Assembly (NCBI GenBank): GCA_016789785.1
Contig: JAEUQE010000162.1
Location: 1 to 21,177, forward strand
Direction of reading: 5' to 3'
DNA length: 21,177 nt
Source: Bryobacterales bacterium
Lineage (GTDB): Bacteria; Acidobacteriota; Terriglobia; Bryobacterales; Bryobacteraceae
The position numbers were made by a program, and so were the translations under genes. Positions 6,726 to 15,103 of this stretch are shown in pieces; position 1 is the first letter of the stretch, and every line of letters begins with the position of its first letter. The notes under the pieces were generated by a model, which saw only the letters and a program-made list of their open reading frames with translations, had not been told where the DNA came from and made no database searches.

Positions 6726-7528
6726 CTCCCATTCGAACCCTCATTGCGGATGACGAACCGCTGGCGCGTCAGATCCTGCGAAGCATGTTGTCCGCGGATC
6801 CAGAGATCGAGATTGTCGGTGAGTGCGGGGATGGCCGGCGCGCGATCGACGCAATTCGTGCTCTGCAGCCGGACTTGCTGTTCCTCGACATTCACATGCC
6901 TGCGGCCAATGGCTTTCAAGTGATCGAAGCGGCGGGTTCAAAGGGGGCCGCCGTCGTTTTCGTGACGGCCTACGATCAATACGCCGTCGAAGCGTTTCGC
7001 GCCGAGGCGCTCGATTATCTCCTCAAGCCATTCGATGATCTCCGATTCACGCAGATGCTGGCGCGTGTGAAGGACCGGCTGCGGGAACGCGCATGGTCTC
7101 AGCTTGGGCAGCAACTGTCATTGTGCAGCGCGACACCATCGGCTGAGTTGCGGAAGGTGCTGGGTGCGGTGGAGCCTGCCCGTTTGCCGCTTTCGCGGAT
7201 CCTGATTCGCGCACGCGGGCGCATGACCGTGCTGCACACCAATGAGATCGACTGGGCGCAGGCTGCCGACAACTATGTCGAGCTGCATGCGGGCTCGCGG
7301 TCATACCTTGTCCGGCAGACCATTCAGGAGTTCGCCGCGCAACTGGATCCGCTGAAGTTCGCACGCGTGCACCGTTCGGCGATCGTGAATCTTGATCGTG
7401 TCCGCGAGCTTGTACCGCACATCCATGGCGAGGCAAAGCTGGTTCTGGTGAACGGCGCGACGGTGCGGGTCAGCCGCACACGACGCGCCGATGTCGAGCG
7501 TCAACTCACTCAACTTGCGCACGTGTAG
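6722..7528 (+). CDS. LytTR-family response regulator
   Basis: The protein has 268 residues. The receiver domain (about 5-120) carries the acidic pair Asp10/Asp11, phospho-acceptor Asp56 (LLFLDIHMP), Thr82 (VTAYD) and Lys102 (LLKPF). A linker follows, then a LytTR DNA-binding domain (about 158-265) with the typical IDWAQAADNYVELHAGSRSYLVRQT and FARVHRSAIVNLDRV segments. It is the cognate regulator of the overlapping kinase gene. LytTR proteins bind paired short direct repeats upstream of targets; I did not see a convincing pair in this window, so the target genes are unknown. A longer reading from 6674 would add 16 residues lacking similarity; ATG 6722 gives the standard N-terminus. The gene ends 10 bp from the convergent sulfatase with no clear terminator between. 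Confidence 0.93.
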   Translation: MTPIRTLIADDEPLARQILRSMLSADPEIEIVGECGDGRRAIDAIRALQPDLLFLDIHMPAANGFQVIEAAGSKGAAVVFVTAYDQYAVEAFRAEALDYLLKPFDDLRFTQMLARVKDRLRERAWSQLGQQLSLCSATPSAELRKVLGAVEPARLPLSRILIRARGRMTVLHTNEIDWAQAADNYVELHAGSRSYLVRQTIQEFAAQLDPLKFARVHRSAIVNLDRVRELVPHIHGEAKLVLVNGATVRVSRTRRADVERQLTQLAHV

Positions 7529-7538
7529 AGGCAGCGCT

Positions 7539-8936
7539 TCATGCCGGAGTCAGACGGCGATGCCGTTCCAAATCCGCTTTGTACGCCGGGTTCGCCGCGA
7601 CGTTCGTGAACTCGTGCGAATCGTTGCGATGATCGTACAACTCCTCTGCCGTTGCATCGGGTGTGCGCCAGTGAATGTAGCGGAAGTTCTTCGTGCGCAC
7701 TGCGCGGCCTATCGTCTTGCCCGCGTTGAGTTGCGTGTGTGCAGTGGCCTTGTGTTCGCGTTGCGCGTCGTCCAATAGGGGCACCAGCGACTTTCCATGC
7801 AGGTTTTCCGGCGCTTTCAAGCCGGACAGCTCGGCCAACGTCGGATACACATCCACCAGTTCCACCAGTGACCGGCAAACCTGACCCCGGCCCTTGCGTC
7901 CAGGCGCCGAAACAATCAGCGGCACTTTTGTCGATTCCTCCATCAGGCTTCGCTTCTGCCAGAACGTGTGTTCGCCGAGGTGCCAGCCATGGTCGCTCTG
8001 AAACACGATCACCGTGTTGTCGCGCAGCTTCAATTGATCCAGCACCTTCAGCACGCGGCCAAGCTGATCATCCATGAACGTGATGCTCGCATAGTAGCCG
8101 CGCAATGCCTCCATCTGCTGATCGTTGTCCATGCCCATGTGATTCGCGGTCGCCCCCAACGTCTTCGGCACGATCGCCGGAATATCATCCAGGTCGTTGG
8201 CGGGGTTGCGGAACGGTTTGATCTTTGCGAGCGGATACTTGTCGAAGTACTTGTCCGGCGCGACGAAGGGTACATGCGGGCGCACAAAGCCGAGGCCGAG
8301 GAAGAAGGGATCGTTGCGATGCTTTTCCAGGTGCGCGATGGCGCGGTTGGCGGCATCGAAGTCGGCTTGCTCGGAAGCGTCGGGCGTGCGCACATAGTGC
8401 ATCGCAACGCCTTGCCCGATCTTCGGTGTCAGGTTGCGGCCTTCACCTTTCGAGTTGTGCTCCTTACCTTGTGGACTGCCGTTGTGCGTCCAGCTTGCCG
8501 CGTCCTGCCAGCGGTCCGTGCCCACGGTTCCTGGCACGCCCATGTGGTACATCTTGCCTTCGCGAATCGCCTGATAGCCGTTGTTCTTGAAGAACTGCGG
8601 CATCGTGACATGATTCGGGATGAAGTCGCGGAAGTCGGGGCCGTTGGTGAGCACGCGAGTCGTGTCAGGGCGCAGTCCGGTGAGAAAGCTCGCTCTCGAT
8701 GGCGCACACAGCGCGAACTGGCAGTAGGCGCGATCGAACCGTGTGCCGTTGCGAGCGAGTGAGTCCACGTTCGGCGACTGCACGATGGGATGTCCATAGC
8801 ATCCGAGCGCCGTGGACGTGAGGTCGTCCGACACGACGAAGAGCACATTCATCGGGCGCCCGGAAGGCGTGGCCATCGCAACCGCCGAGCCAAGTGAGGA
8901 CGCGAGAAAACTGCGGCGTGAAAACGTGTGCGGCAT
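7539..8936 (-). CDS. Tat-exported sulfatase, iduronate-2-sulfatase-like (copy 1)
   Basis: The protein has 465 residues. A twin-arginine signal ([12 protein letters not shown], 6-17) predicts folded export. Sulfatase hallmarks are the metal-binding Asp37-Asp38 (VVSDDL), the CAPSR box with Cys77 as the formylglycine precursor, and [12 protein letters not shown], which provides the Asp and His of the active site. GKMYHMGVP and the overall plan match the iduronate-2-sulfatase-like group, common in Planctomycetes and Acidobacteria. It probably removes sulfate esters from polysaccharides; the true substrate is unknown. Maturation needs a formylglycine-generating enzyme, not present here. It is about 85% identical by eye to the gene immediately upstream, so this is a tandem duplication. 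Start ATG 8936 is preceded by GAGGG 5 nt away; the GTG 21 nt upstream lies beside a conserved -10-like motif. Confidence 0.93.
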   Translation of the reverse strand: MPHTFSRRSFLASSLGSAVAMATPSGRPMNVLFVVSDDLTSTALGCYGHPIVQSPNVDSLARNGTRFDRAYCQFALCAPSRASFLTGLRPDTTRVLTNGPDFRDFIPNHVTMPQFFKNNGYQAIREGKMYHMGVPGTVGTDRWQDAASWTHNGSPQGKEHNSKGEGRNLTPKIGQGVAMHYVRTPDASEQADFDAANRAIAHLEKHRNDPFFLGLGFVRPHVPFVAPDKYFDKYPLAKIKPFRNPANDLDDIPAIVPKTLGATANHMGMDNDQQMEALRGYYASITFMDDQLGRVLKVLDQLKLRDNTVIVFQSDHGWHLGEHTFWQKRSLMEESTKVPLIVSAPGRKGRGQVCRSLVELVDVYPTLAELSGLKAPENLHGKSLVPLLDDAQREHKATAHTQLNAGKTIGRAVRTKNFRYIHWRTPDATAEELYDHRNDSHEFTNVAANPAYKADLERHRRLTPA

Positions 8937-8949
8937 AGGAACCCTCGAC

Positions 8950-8955
8950 GTTATC
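8950..8955 (-). promoter_or_regulatory. Putative -10 (GATAAC) of sulfatase copy 1, conserved in copy 2
   Basis: GTGATAACGTC occurs on the minus strand at the same position before both sulfatase genes, with GATAAC ending 13 nt before each ATG. The TGT in front gives an extended -10 (TGn) form. Conservation in an otherwise diverged leader favours function, but recent duplication alone could also explain it. Confidence 0.4.
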
Positions 8956-8989
8956 ACACGCGCGTGGTTGTCGTGTGCGGTGCTTGCTT

Positions 8990-10390
8990 CTATGCCGGTG
9001 TCAACCGCCGGTGCCGCTCCAACTCCGTCTTGTAGGCGGGGTCCTTCACGGCATTGGTGAACTCGCGCGGATCCTTGCGGTGATCGTACAATTCCTCCGC
9101 GATTTCACCCGATGGCGTGCGCCAGTGAATGTAGCGGAAGTGCTCGGTGCGTACCGTGCGGCCACGCACTTGTGGAACGTTCAACTGCGTGTGCGCAGTC
9201 GCTTTGTGATCCTTACGGGCATCGTCAAGGAGCGGCACAAGCGACTTGCCATGCAGGTTCTCAGGCGGCTTCAGACCCGTGAGTTCGGCCACCGTCGGAT
9301 ACACGTCCACCAGTTCCACCAGCGAGCGGCACACTTGTCCATGGCCTTTGCGCCCCGGCGCGGAAACAATCAGCGGCACCTTCGCCGATTCCTCCATCAG
9401 GCTCCGCTTCTGCCAGAACGTGTGCTCGCCCAAGTGCCAGCCATGGTCGCTCTGGAACACGATCAACGTGTTGTCGCGCATCTTCAGTTGATCCAGCACC
9501 TTCAACACGCGGCCAAGCTGGTCATCCATGAATGAGATGCTCGCGTAGTAAGCGCGCAGGCCCTCCATCTGCTGATCGGCATTCATGCCCATGTGGTGCG
9601 CTCGCTCCCCGATCACCTTCGGCACAATCGCGGGAATGTCGTCGAGATCATTCGCAGGATTCTTCGCAATGCGGATGCGGCTGAGCGGATACAGGTCGAA
9701 GTACTTGTCGGGAGCGACCAGAGGAACGTGCGGGCGCACAAAGCCCAGGCCGAGAAAGAAAGGATCGTTGCGGTGCTTTTCCAGATGCGCGATGGCGCGG
9801 TTGGCGGCATCGAAGTCCGCTTGCTCGGAAGCATCGGGTGTGCGGATGTAGTTCATCGCGCCACCTTCGCCAACCTGCGGCGTGAGGTTGCGGCCTTCGC
9901 CTTTCGAGCGATGCTCCTTGCCTTGCGGGCTGCCGTTGTGGGTCCAACTTGCGGCATCCTGCCAGCGGTCCGTGCCCACCGTGGTCGGCACGCCCATGTG
10001 ATACATCTTGCCTTCACGAATCGACTGGTAGCCGTTGTTCTTGAAGAGCTGCGGCATGGTGACGTGATTGGGAATGAAGTCGCGGAAGTCCGGACCGTTG
10101 GTCAACACTCGAGTTGTGTCTGGGCGCAAGCCGGTGAGGAAACTCGCACGCGACGGCGCACAGAGCGCGTACTGGCAATAAGCCCGGTCGAAGCGCGTGC
10201 CGTTGCGAGCGAGTGAATCGATGTTCGGCGACTTCACCAGAGGATGCCCATAGCAGCCAAGCGCCGTGGAAGTGAGATCGTCGGAGACCACATACAACAC
10301 GTTCATCGGCCGGCCGGAAGGCGCGGCCATCGCCATCGCCGAACCAAGCGACGAGGCGAGAAAACTGCGGCGGGAGAATGAATGCGACAT
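8990..10390 (-). CDS. Tat-exported sulfatase, iduronate-2-sulfatase-like (copy 2)
   Basis: The protein has 466 residues. As in copy 1, it has a twin-arginine signal ([12 protein letters not shown]), Asp37-Asp38, CAPSR with Cys77, and [12 protein letters not shown]. Differences from copy 1 cluster in a loop after DDIPAIVPK ([11 protein letters not shown] against KTLGATANHMG), around [12 protein letters not shown], and near the C-terminus ([14 protein letters not shown]). These may tune substrate choice. All catalytic residues are kept in both copies, so neither looks decayed. The copies are head-to-tail, 53 bp apart, and could be co-transcribed, although each has its own -10-like motif. A divergent beta-propeller gene starts 56 bp away. 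ATG 10390 is preferred over GTG 10411 by analogy with copy 1; no clear Shine-Dalgarno is present. Confidence 0.93.
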   Translation of the reverse strand: MSHSFSRRSFLASSLGSAMAMAAPSGRPMNVLYVVSDDLTSTALGCYGHPLVKSPNIDSLARNGTRFDRAYCQYALCAPSRASFLTGLRPDTTRVLTNGPDFRDFIPNHVTMPQLFKNNGYQSIREGKMYHMGVPTTVGTDRWQDAASWTHNGSPQGKEHRSKGEGRNLTPQVGEGGAMNYIRTPDASEQADFDAANRAIAHLEKHRNDPFFLGLGFVRPHVPLVAPDKYFDLYPLSRIRIAKNPANDLDDIPAIVPKVIGERAHHMGMNADQQMEGLRAYYASISFMDDQLGRVLKVLDQLKMRDNTLIVFQSDHGWHLGEHTFWQKRSLMEESAKVPLIVSAPGRKGHGQVCRSLVELVDVYPTVAELTGLKPPENLHGKSLVPLLDDARKDHKATAHTQLNVPQVRGRTVRTEHFRYIHWRTPSGEIAEELYDHRKDPREFTNAVKDPAYKTELERHRRLTPA

Positions 10391-10403
10391 ACGAAACCAT
10401 GAC

Positions 10404-10409
10404 GTTATC
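10404..10409 (-). promoter_or_regulatory. Putative -10 (GATAAC) of sulfatase copy 2
   Basis: GATAAC within GTGATAACGTC ends 13 nt before ATG 10390, exactly as in copy 1. It lies in the 56-bp divergent region shared with the beta-propeller gene. Confidence 0.4.
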
Positions 10410-10434
10410 ACAGCGGAACCTGCAAGTGTCCTGA

Positions 10435-10440
10435 TATTCT
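10435..10440 (+). promoter_or_regulatory. Putative -10 (TATTCT) of the beta-propeller gene
   Basis: TATTCT (4 of 6 to consensus) ends 6 nt before ATG 10447, separated by GATCGA. If used, transcription starts at the ATG. No Shine-Dalgarno is present in this interval. Confidence 0.35.
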
Positions 10441-10446
10441 GATCGA

Positions 10447-11700
10447 ATGCGTCTGGGACTTCTTTCTCTCTTCATGTGTTCCACCATGCTTGCGGCCGAC
10501 TGGCCACAATGGCGCGGACCCGAGCGCACCGGTGTGAGTGCCGAAACGAATCTGCCCACCAAATGGAGTGAGACGGAGAACATCACCTGGAAACTCGCCA
10601 TGCCCATGTGGACCGGCGCGACGCCAATCATCTGGCGCGAGAAGATCTTCCTTAACGTCGCCGAAGATGAAGACAAGCTCGCGCTCTGGTGCGTCGATCG
10701 CTCCAACGGCAACGTGATCTGGAAGCGGCCGATGGGCAGCGGCAATCGCAAGGCGCGCAAGCAGAACATGTCTTCGCCGTCGCCGGTCACGGACGGCAAG
10801 TATGTTTGGGCGCTGACCGGGACCGGTATTCTGAAGGCCGTCGACATGGACGGCAAAGAGCTGTGGATGCGCGACATTCAGAAAGAGTATGGACGGTTCG
10901 GCCTCAATCACGGCTATGCGAGTTCGGCGCTGTTGCACGAGGATTCTCTGTATATACAGGTATTGCATGGCATGACGACGGATGATCCGTCCTATGTCAT
11001 GCGGCTGAATAAGATGACCGGCAAGAACGTGTGGCGCGTGGAACGGCCGACCGACGCGCAGCGAGAATCTCCTGACTCCTACACCACGCCGACGCTGGTG
11101 CGGGTTGGCAAGAGTCTGGAACTCGTCATCACCGGCGGCGATGTGATCACCGGGCATGATCTCGCCACGGGCAAAGAACTGTGGAGAGGGACGGGATTCA
11201 ACCCCGAAGGCAATCAGTTTCACCGCATCATCGCGTCTCCGGTCGCAGTTGGCGACCTGGTGGTGGCGCCGACCAGGATCCGTCCCATGATGGCGTTTCG
11301 CGGCGGCGGGCGCGGCGATGTGACCTCGTCGCACCGCGTATGGACGAACAACAATGGCCCGGATGTGCCGACCCCGGTGACGGACGGGAAACTGCTGTGG
11401 GTGGTGAATGATCGCGGGATTGCGTATTGCCTTGACTTCCAAACCGGCAAGGAAGTGTGGGGACCGGAGCGGATTCGCGCAGGCACCTATAGTGCATCGC
11501 CGGTGCTTGCGGATGGCAAGATCTACATCACCAATGAAGATGGCGTGACCACGGTGTTTCGTGCGTCGGACAAGTTTGAAGTGCTTGCCGAAAACGTCAT
11601 CAATGACTACGTGCTGAGTTCCATCGCTGTCTCGGACGGCCAACTCTTCCTGCGTACGCAGAAGTTCCTCTACTGCATCGGGCAGCGCCGGAAGAAGTAG
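10447..11700 (+). CDS. Secreted PQQ-like beta-propeller repeat protein
   Basis: The protein has 417 residues with a signal peptide (about 1-16, ending MLAA) followed by [12 protein letters not shown], the hallmark opening of a large family of secreted PQQ-like propeller proteins in Acidobacteria, Planctomycetes and Verrucomicrobia. Repeated blade motifs are visible: [32 protein letters not shown] and GKEVWGPE, each a glycine-x-x-x-Trp closing strand. The fold is like BamB or quinoproteins, but many members have no PQQ and no known enzyme activity. It ends with [22 protein letters not shown], the usual final blade. It diverges from the sulfatase pair, and sulfatases often neighbour such propellers in related phyla, but a joint function is not shown. 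No PQQ-binding residues could be confirmed. Confidence 0.85.
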   Translation: MRLGLLSLFMCSTMLAADWPQWRGPERTGVSAETNLPTKWSETENITWKLAMPMWTGATPIIWREKIFLNVAEDEDKLALWCVDRSNGNVIWKRPMGSGNRKARKQNMSSPSPVTDGKYVWALTGTGILKAVDMDGKELWMRDIQKEYGRFGLNHGYASSALLHEDSLYIQVLHGMTTDDPSYVMRLNKMTGKNVWRVERPTDAQRESPDSYTTPTLVRVGKSLELVITGGDVITGHDLATGKELWRGTGFNPEGNQFHRIIASPVAVGDLVVAPTRIRPMMAFRGGGRGDVTSSHRVWTNNNGPDVPTPVTDGKLLWVVNDRGIAYCLDFQTGKEVWGPERIRAGTYSASPVLADGKIYITNEDGVTTVFRASDKFEVLAENVINDYVLSSIAVSDGQLFLRTQKFLYCIGQRRKK

Positions 11701-11741
11701 CACTTCGTGGTCCGCAGTGCGCGGGATCTCACAGTTTTTCC

Positions 11742-11770
11742 TTGACAGACCGACCGGTCGGTCTCATACT
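11742..11770 (+). promoter_or_regulatory. Promoter of the tetR-family gene with operator in the spacer
   Basis: TTGACA (11742-11747, perfect -35), a 17-nt spacer, and CATACT (11765-11770, 4 of 6 to the -10). This is the best sigma-70 promoter in the window. The predicted start near 11777 leaves about 5 nt before ATG 11782, so the transcript is nearly leaderless. The spacer is entirely occupied by the palindromic operator. Confidence 0.82.
11747..11764. promoter_or_regulatory. TetR operator 1 (autoregulatory)
   Basis: AGACCGACCGGTCGGTCT is a perfect 18-bp palindrome lying between -35 and -10. Its half-site AGACCGA is repeated in operator 2 at 12400-12413. A repressor bound here would block RNA polymerase, so negative autoregulation is the natural reading. 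Confidence 0.85.
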
Positions 11771-11781
11771 GTCCATAGGCC

Positions 11782-12378
11782 ATGTCGACCCGCGGTGAAC
11801 AAACCAAGGAACTGATCCTCGCCAAAGCCTCCCGGCTGTTCAATGAACAGGGCTATTCCGGCGCGTCGCTCTCGGATGTCATGAAGGCTACCGGCCTGCA
11901 AAAGGGTGGTCTCTACAACCACTTCGGCAGCAAGGAGGATCTCGCTCTGGAGGCGTTTGAGTATGCAGTAAAGCAAGTCTCGGAGCGTTTCGCCGAACTG
12001 CTGGCCGGAAAGAATACGGCTCGCGAGCGGTTGGAAGCCCTTCTCAACGGTTTCCAGCACTACTATGACCGTCCGCCTGTCCCCGGTGGCTGTCCGATCA
12101 TGAACACGGCCATTGATGCGGACGATTCCAATCCCCGTCTTCGTGCGCGTGCCCGGCAGGCCATGGACGATTTCCTGCAGAGCATCGCCGCCATCATCAA
12201 GGGCGGGATCAAACGCAAAGAGATTCGGGCCGATGTGAATGCGAAGGAAGCCGCGACCATCCTTCTCACTTCGTTTGAGGGCGGTCTCATGATGAGCAGG
12301 CTCCACGGCAACTCTTCCTACTTGAAGAGCGTCACGGAGCACATGCGCCAATATGTTCGTGGTCTGCTGGTGAGCTGA
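11782..12378 (+). CDS. TetR/AcrR-family transcriptional regulator
   Basis: The protein has 198 residues. The N-terminal helix-turn-helix domain is at about 5-55 (ILAKASRLFNEQGYSGASL, then SDVMKATGLQKGGLYNHFGSKEDL, where the recognition helix ends in LYNHF). The ligand/dimer domain contains PPVPGGCPIMNTAIDADDSNP at about 95-115, a segment typical of the LmrA/YxaF-like TetR subgroup, with a single conserved-looking Cys. Family members repress and are released by small hydrophobic or electrophilic ligands. Palindromes with the same half-site lie in its own promoter and before the next gene, so it probably controls itself and the TPR gene. No transporter or enzyme target is adjacent, which is unusual for the family. 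The effector is unknown. Confidence 0.93.
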   Translation: MSTRGEQTKELILAKASRLFNEQGYSGASLSDVMKATGLQKGGLYNHFGSKEDLALEAFEYAVKQVSERFAELLAGKNTARERLEALLNGFQHYYDRPPVPGGCPIMNTAIDADDSNPRLRARARQAMDDFLQSIAAIIKGGIKRKEIRADVNAKEAATILLTSFEGGLMMSRLHGNSSYLKSVTEHMRQYVRGLLVS

Positions 12379-12399
12379 TTCTTTTTTCGCTCCCCAAAC

Positions 12400-12413
12400 A
12401 GACCGATCGGTCT
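12400..12413. promoter_or_regulatory. TetR operator 2, before the TPR gene
   Basis: AGACCGATCGGTCT is a perfect 14-bp palindrome ending 16 bp before ATG 12430. It keeps the AGACCGA half-site of operator 1 but lacks the central CCGG, so the half-sites are 4 bp closer. The position suggests it covers the promoter or transcription start of the TPR gene; no clear -35/-10 could be read. Confidence 0.75.
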
Positions 12414-12429
12414 CTTTTGAGGAAGTGAC

Positions 12430-13095
12430 ATGCGATACGTGTGCCTGCTGTGGCTACTGGGCGCATTCGCAATCCAGTGCGACGCTCAATCAGTGAAAGC
12501 TGTGGAATGGAATCAACGCGGCAACACCGCGTTTGCGCAAGAGAAATACGGGGAAGCGGAACAGGCGTACCGCCGCGCGCTCGATCTCGCAACGGACCAT
12601 CATCAGGCGGCGCGGCTATGGTCGAATCTCGCAGTCGCGCTGAAGAAGCAGCGGCAATGGCGCGAGGCCGCCGGCGCCTATGAGCACAGCCTGAAGTTGC
12701 GCGCCGATTCGCACGAAGCGGATACCGCTGACTACGCGATCACACTGAGCAATCTCGCCGAGACTCGCTGCCAATTGCAGCAGACGGAGATCGCCGTGGC
12801 ACTGCTACGAAGGGCGCTGCGCATTTTGGAAAGCTTGCCTCAGCCCCCACAGCGTGACGTGGCCGCGGTGTTGAACAACTTCGGAGTGGCGAAGGGACGG
12901 CTCGGCTACTACACTGCGGGAGCGCGGATGTTGACGCAAGCGCTCCGTCTCAAACAATCGCTGTATGGACCGGTACATCCGGAGGTGCGGCTCACTGAGG
13001 CGAATCTGGCTGCGCTGCACCGCGAGGCGGCAACCGTGGGCGGACCTTCCCCATATCGTGTCGATGTAATGGAGTGGACGTCAAATCGCCGCTGA
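12430..13095 (+). CDS. Secreted tetratricopeptide-repeat protein
   Basis: The protein has 221 residues. An N-terminal signal peptide (about 1-19, cleavage near CDAQS) targets it to the periplasm; the Cys at 17 does not form a clear lipobox. TPR units follow: NQRGNTAFAQEKYGEAEQAY (about 28-47), LWSNLAVALKKQRQWREAA (63-81), TLSNLAETRCQLQQTEIAV (101-119) and VLNNFGVAKGRLGYYTAGA (145-163), then a half repeat near HPEVRLTEANLAAL. Such repeats mediate protein-protein contacts. The gene has a strong Shine-Dalgarno (GAGGAAG, 12419-12425, 4 nt spacing) and sits 51 bp after the TetR gene with operator 2 between them. Its partner is unknown. It ends 3 bp from the convergent hydrolase gene. Confidence 0.85.
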   Translation: MRYVCLLWLLGAFAIQCDAQSVKAVEWNQRGNTAFAQEKYGEAEQAYRRALDLATDHHQAARLWSNLAVALKKQRQWREAAGAYEHSLKLRADSHEADTADYAITLSNLAETRCQLQQTEIAVALLRRALRILESLPQPPQRDVAAVLNNFGVAKGRLGYYTAGARMLTQALRLKQSLYGPVHPEVRLTEANLAALHREAATVGGPSPYRVDVMEWTSNRR

Positions 13096-13098
13096 ATC

Positions 13099-14970
13099 TC
13101 AGCGCTCGACGGGCACTTCAAGGTACGTAGGCATCTCGCGCGAACGATAGACACGCTGAGTCGCCTTGCGGTAGTCCTCTTCGCGCGCTTTCCAGACCTC
13201 GACGAACTGCTGCGGATTGCGATCCGTCAGCGGAAACCACGAGCTCTGAATCTGTACCAGGACGCGGTGACCGCGCCGGAAAGTGTGATACACGTCGGGC
13301 ATTTCGAACGCGATCACCTCCGGCTTGTTCGCCGTCATTGGCTCCGGTTTCTCAAAACTGCGCCGGAAGCGTGCCCGGAATGGTTCGCCGCGTACCAACT
13401 GCTGAAAACCGCCCATGCGGATCTGCTGTGACGGTTGCGGTGCGGGACGCTGGCCCGGCGGCGTCGGCGTTGGTTCGGCATAACCCGGGAAGTCACCCGG
13501 AAACGCATCGATCAACTTCACAACGAAATCAGAGTCAGTGCCCGACGTCGACGCCGTGAGATGCACTCTCACCGGACCTGCGAACGTGACATCGGACCGC
13601 AACGTCTCCAACTCGTAAGTAAGCACGTCGGGACGCTGGCTTGCGAAGCGCTGATCGTCGGTCATGTAGTCGCGGGTCATGCCCATGGCGATGAACCCGA
13701 TGTAAGGGACAGGCTTGTTCGGATCGCTGATGTACTCGTCGAACACCGAGCCTGTCTCCGCGGGTGGTTCGAACGAAAGCTGGTGCCGTGAGCGCAGATA
13801 GATACGGCGTGGGGATGCCGACGCAGGAGGCCATGTCTCGTGCTTGCGCCATTGATTGAGCCCCGTTTGGAACATGTGTGCTTTGGGCACCGTCACGTCC
13901 TGCTTGTCCTTCAGATGATGCAGGAAGAAAGGCAGTTCGATGGAACTGCGGAAATACTCCGCGGTCTTTGAACCAAAGTCGATGTTGCCCACTTTCAGTC
14001 CGTCGCCGCGTGACCAACTGCCGTGTGTCCAAGGGCCCATCACAATCGCATTGCGCGTGTTCGCACTTTGCTGCTCAATCATGCGGAACACACGCAGCGG
14101 ACCTTGCAGATCCTCCGCATCGAACCAGCCGCCAACGGTGAGCACCGCCGGCTTCACGGCCTTGAGATGTTTCCAGATGCTGCGCGCTTGCCAGTACTCG
14201 TCGTAGTTGGGACGTTCTACCTGATGCGTCCAGTAAGGATTCTGCCGCTTGAAGTACTTCTCGTCGGCATTGATGAGAGAGCCGAGCCGCAGATAGAAGT
14301 CATACCCGTCGGGCGTCTTGTAGTTGAACCGCACTGTTTCGCGCGGAGCCTCGGGGTCGCCCTTTCGCTCCACGAAGCTCGTGTAGAAACCGAAGTTCGC
14401 CGCGAGCATGAACGCCCCATTGTGATAGGAGTCGTCGCCAAGGTAGTAGTCGGTGACGGGCGCCTGCGGTGACACCGCGACGAGTGCCGGATGCGCGTCA
14501 ATCAGTCCGGCCAGCGAATAGAAGCCCGGATAGGAGATGCCGCTCAGTCCGACTTTGCCGTTGTGATTCGGAACATTGCGCACCAGCCAGTCGATGGTGT
14601 CGTAGGTGTCCGTGGACTCATCGCCGGCGGGATTGCGCGGGCGCATCTCGACGAACTCGCCTTCGGACATGTAGCGGCCGCGCACATCCTGATAAGCAAA
14701 CACGAAGCCTTCGCGCGCGAATGCTTCGGACGGACCGAGCGAACTGCGATACTGATCGGCTCCGTATGGCGCCACACTATAGGGAGTGCGCACCAGCAGA
14801 ATCGGATACTTCCTGCTCTGATCCTTGGGCGCATAGACGGCGGTGAAGAGCGTCTTGCCATCGCGCATCGGGATTTCGTATTCGAATTTCGTGTAGTTGG
14901 CGCGGATGTATTCGAGGCCTTGGCCATGCAGAGCGATTGCGAACAAAGCGGTGCAGAGCAGCGGTTTCAA
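13099..14970 (-). CDS. Secreted CocE/NonD-family acyl hydrolase (alpha-amino acid ester hydrolase-like)
   Basis: The protein has 623 residues. A signal peptide covers about 1-17. The alpha/beta-hydrolase core carries GLSGISYPGF with nucleophile Ser146, GGWFDAED with catalytic Asp284, and MGPWTHGSW with catalytic His316. The lid segment NPYWTHQVERPNYDEYWQ is typical of alpha-amino acid ester hydrolases and glutaryl-7-ACA acylases. The C-terminal jelly-roll domain (about 400-620, with LTYELETLRSDVTFAGPVRV and FRRGHRVLVQIQSSWFPLTDRNPQ) completes the X-Pro dipeptidyl-peptidase/CocE plan. It probably hydrolyses esters or amides of amino acids or acyl compounds outside the cytoplasm; the substrate is not predictable. 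Translation starts at TTG 14970, supported by GGGAG at 14983-14979, 8 nt upstream, and by correct placement of the signal peptide. Confidence 0.9.
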   Translation of the reverse strand: MKPLLCTALFAIALHGQGLEYIRANYTKFEYEIPMRDGKTLFTAVYAPKDQSRKYPILLVRTPYSVAPYGADQYRSSLGPSEAFAREGFVFAYQDVRGRYMSEGEFVEMRPRNPAGDESTDTYDTIDWLVRNVPNHNGKVGLSGISYPGFYSLAGLIDAHPALVAVSPQAPVTDYYLGDDSYHNGAFMLAANFGFYTSFVERKGDPEAPRETVRFNYKTPDGYDFYLRLGSLINADEKYFKRQNPYWTHQVERPNYDEYWQARSIWKHLKAVKPAVLTVGGWFDAEDLQGPLRVFRMIEQQSANTRNAIVMGPWTHGSWSRGDGLKVGNIDFGSKTAEYFRSSIELPFFLHHLKDKQDVTVPKAHMFQTGLNQWRKHETWPPASASPRRIYLRSRHQLSFEPPAETGSVFDEYISDPNKPVPYIGFIAMGMTRDYMTDDQRFASQRPDVLTYELETLRSDVTFAGPVRVHLTASTSGTDSDFVVKLIDAFPGDFPGYAEPTPTPPGQRPAPQPSQQIRMGGFQQLVRGEPFRARFRRSFEKPEPMTANKPEVIAFEMPDVYHTFRRGHRVLVQIQSSWFPLTDRNPQQFVEVWKAREEDYRKATQRVYRSREMPTYLEVPVER

Positions 14971-15030
14971 GCTTGTTTCTCCCGAATGGGGTTTGCCAGG
15001 TAGCGAGGCGGGGCACCGGGCCGAATCCGG

Positions 15031-15036
15031 AGTATA
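15031..15036 (-). promoter_or_regulatory. Putative -10 (TATACT) of the CocE-type hydrolase gene
   Basis: TATACT on the minus strand lies 60 nt before the TTG start, giving a leader of about 54 nt that contains the Shine-Dalgarno. No good -35 is seen at 16-18 nt. Confidence 0.35.
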
Positions 15037-15103
15037 GCGAATCGCGGGAGTGGGGGCCTTGTACCCGTGGTGCTGTGAAAAAGAACGTGCGACACTGCCA
15101 GTG

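Noticed and set aside
7968..8762. 264-codon open frame on the plus strand inside sulfatase copy 1, with a similar one in copy 2
   Set aside because: Both are antisense shadows preserved because the sulfatase sequence itself is duplicated.
8997..9004. TTGACA on the minus strand before sulfatase copy 1 as a -35 box
   Set aside because: It is formed by the last codons of sulfatase copy 2 (Arg-Leu-Thr) and has no -10 at 16-18 nt.
10408..11703. 431-codon open frame on the minus strand opposite the beta-propeller gene
   Set aside because: The sense strand has a signal peptide, the DWPQWRGP start and propeller repeats; the antisense frame is His/Arg-rich with no domain.
11700..11738. GCACT/AGTGC hairpin followed by a T-run after the beta-propeller gene as a terminator
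   Set aside because: The stem is 5 bp with a poorly paired interior and the Ts start more than 10 nt later; too weak to call.
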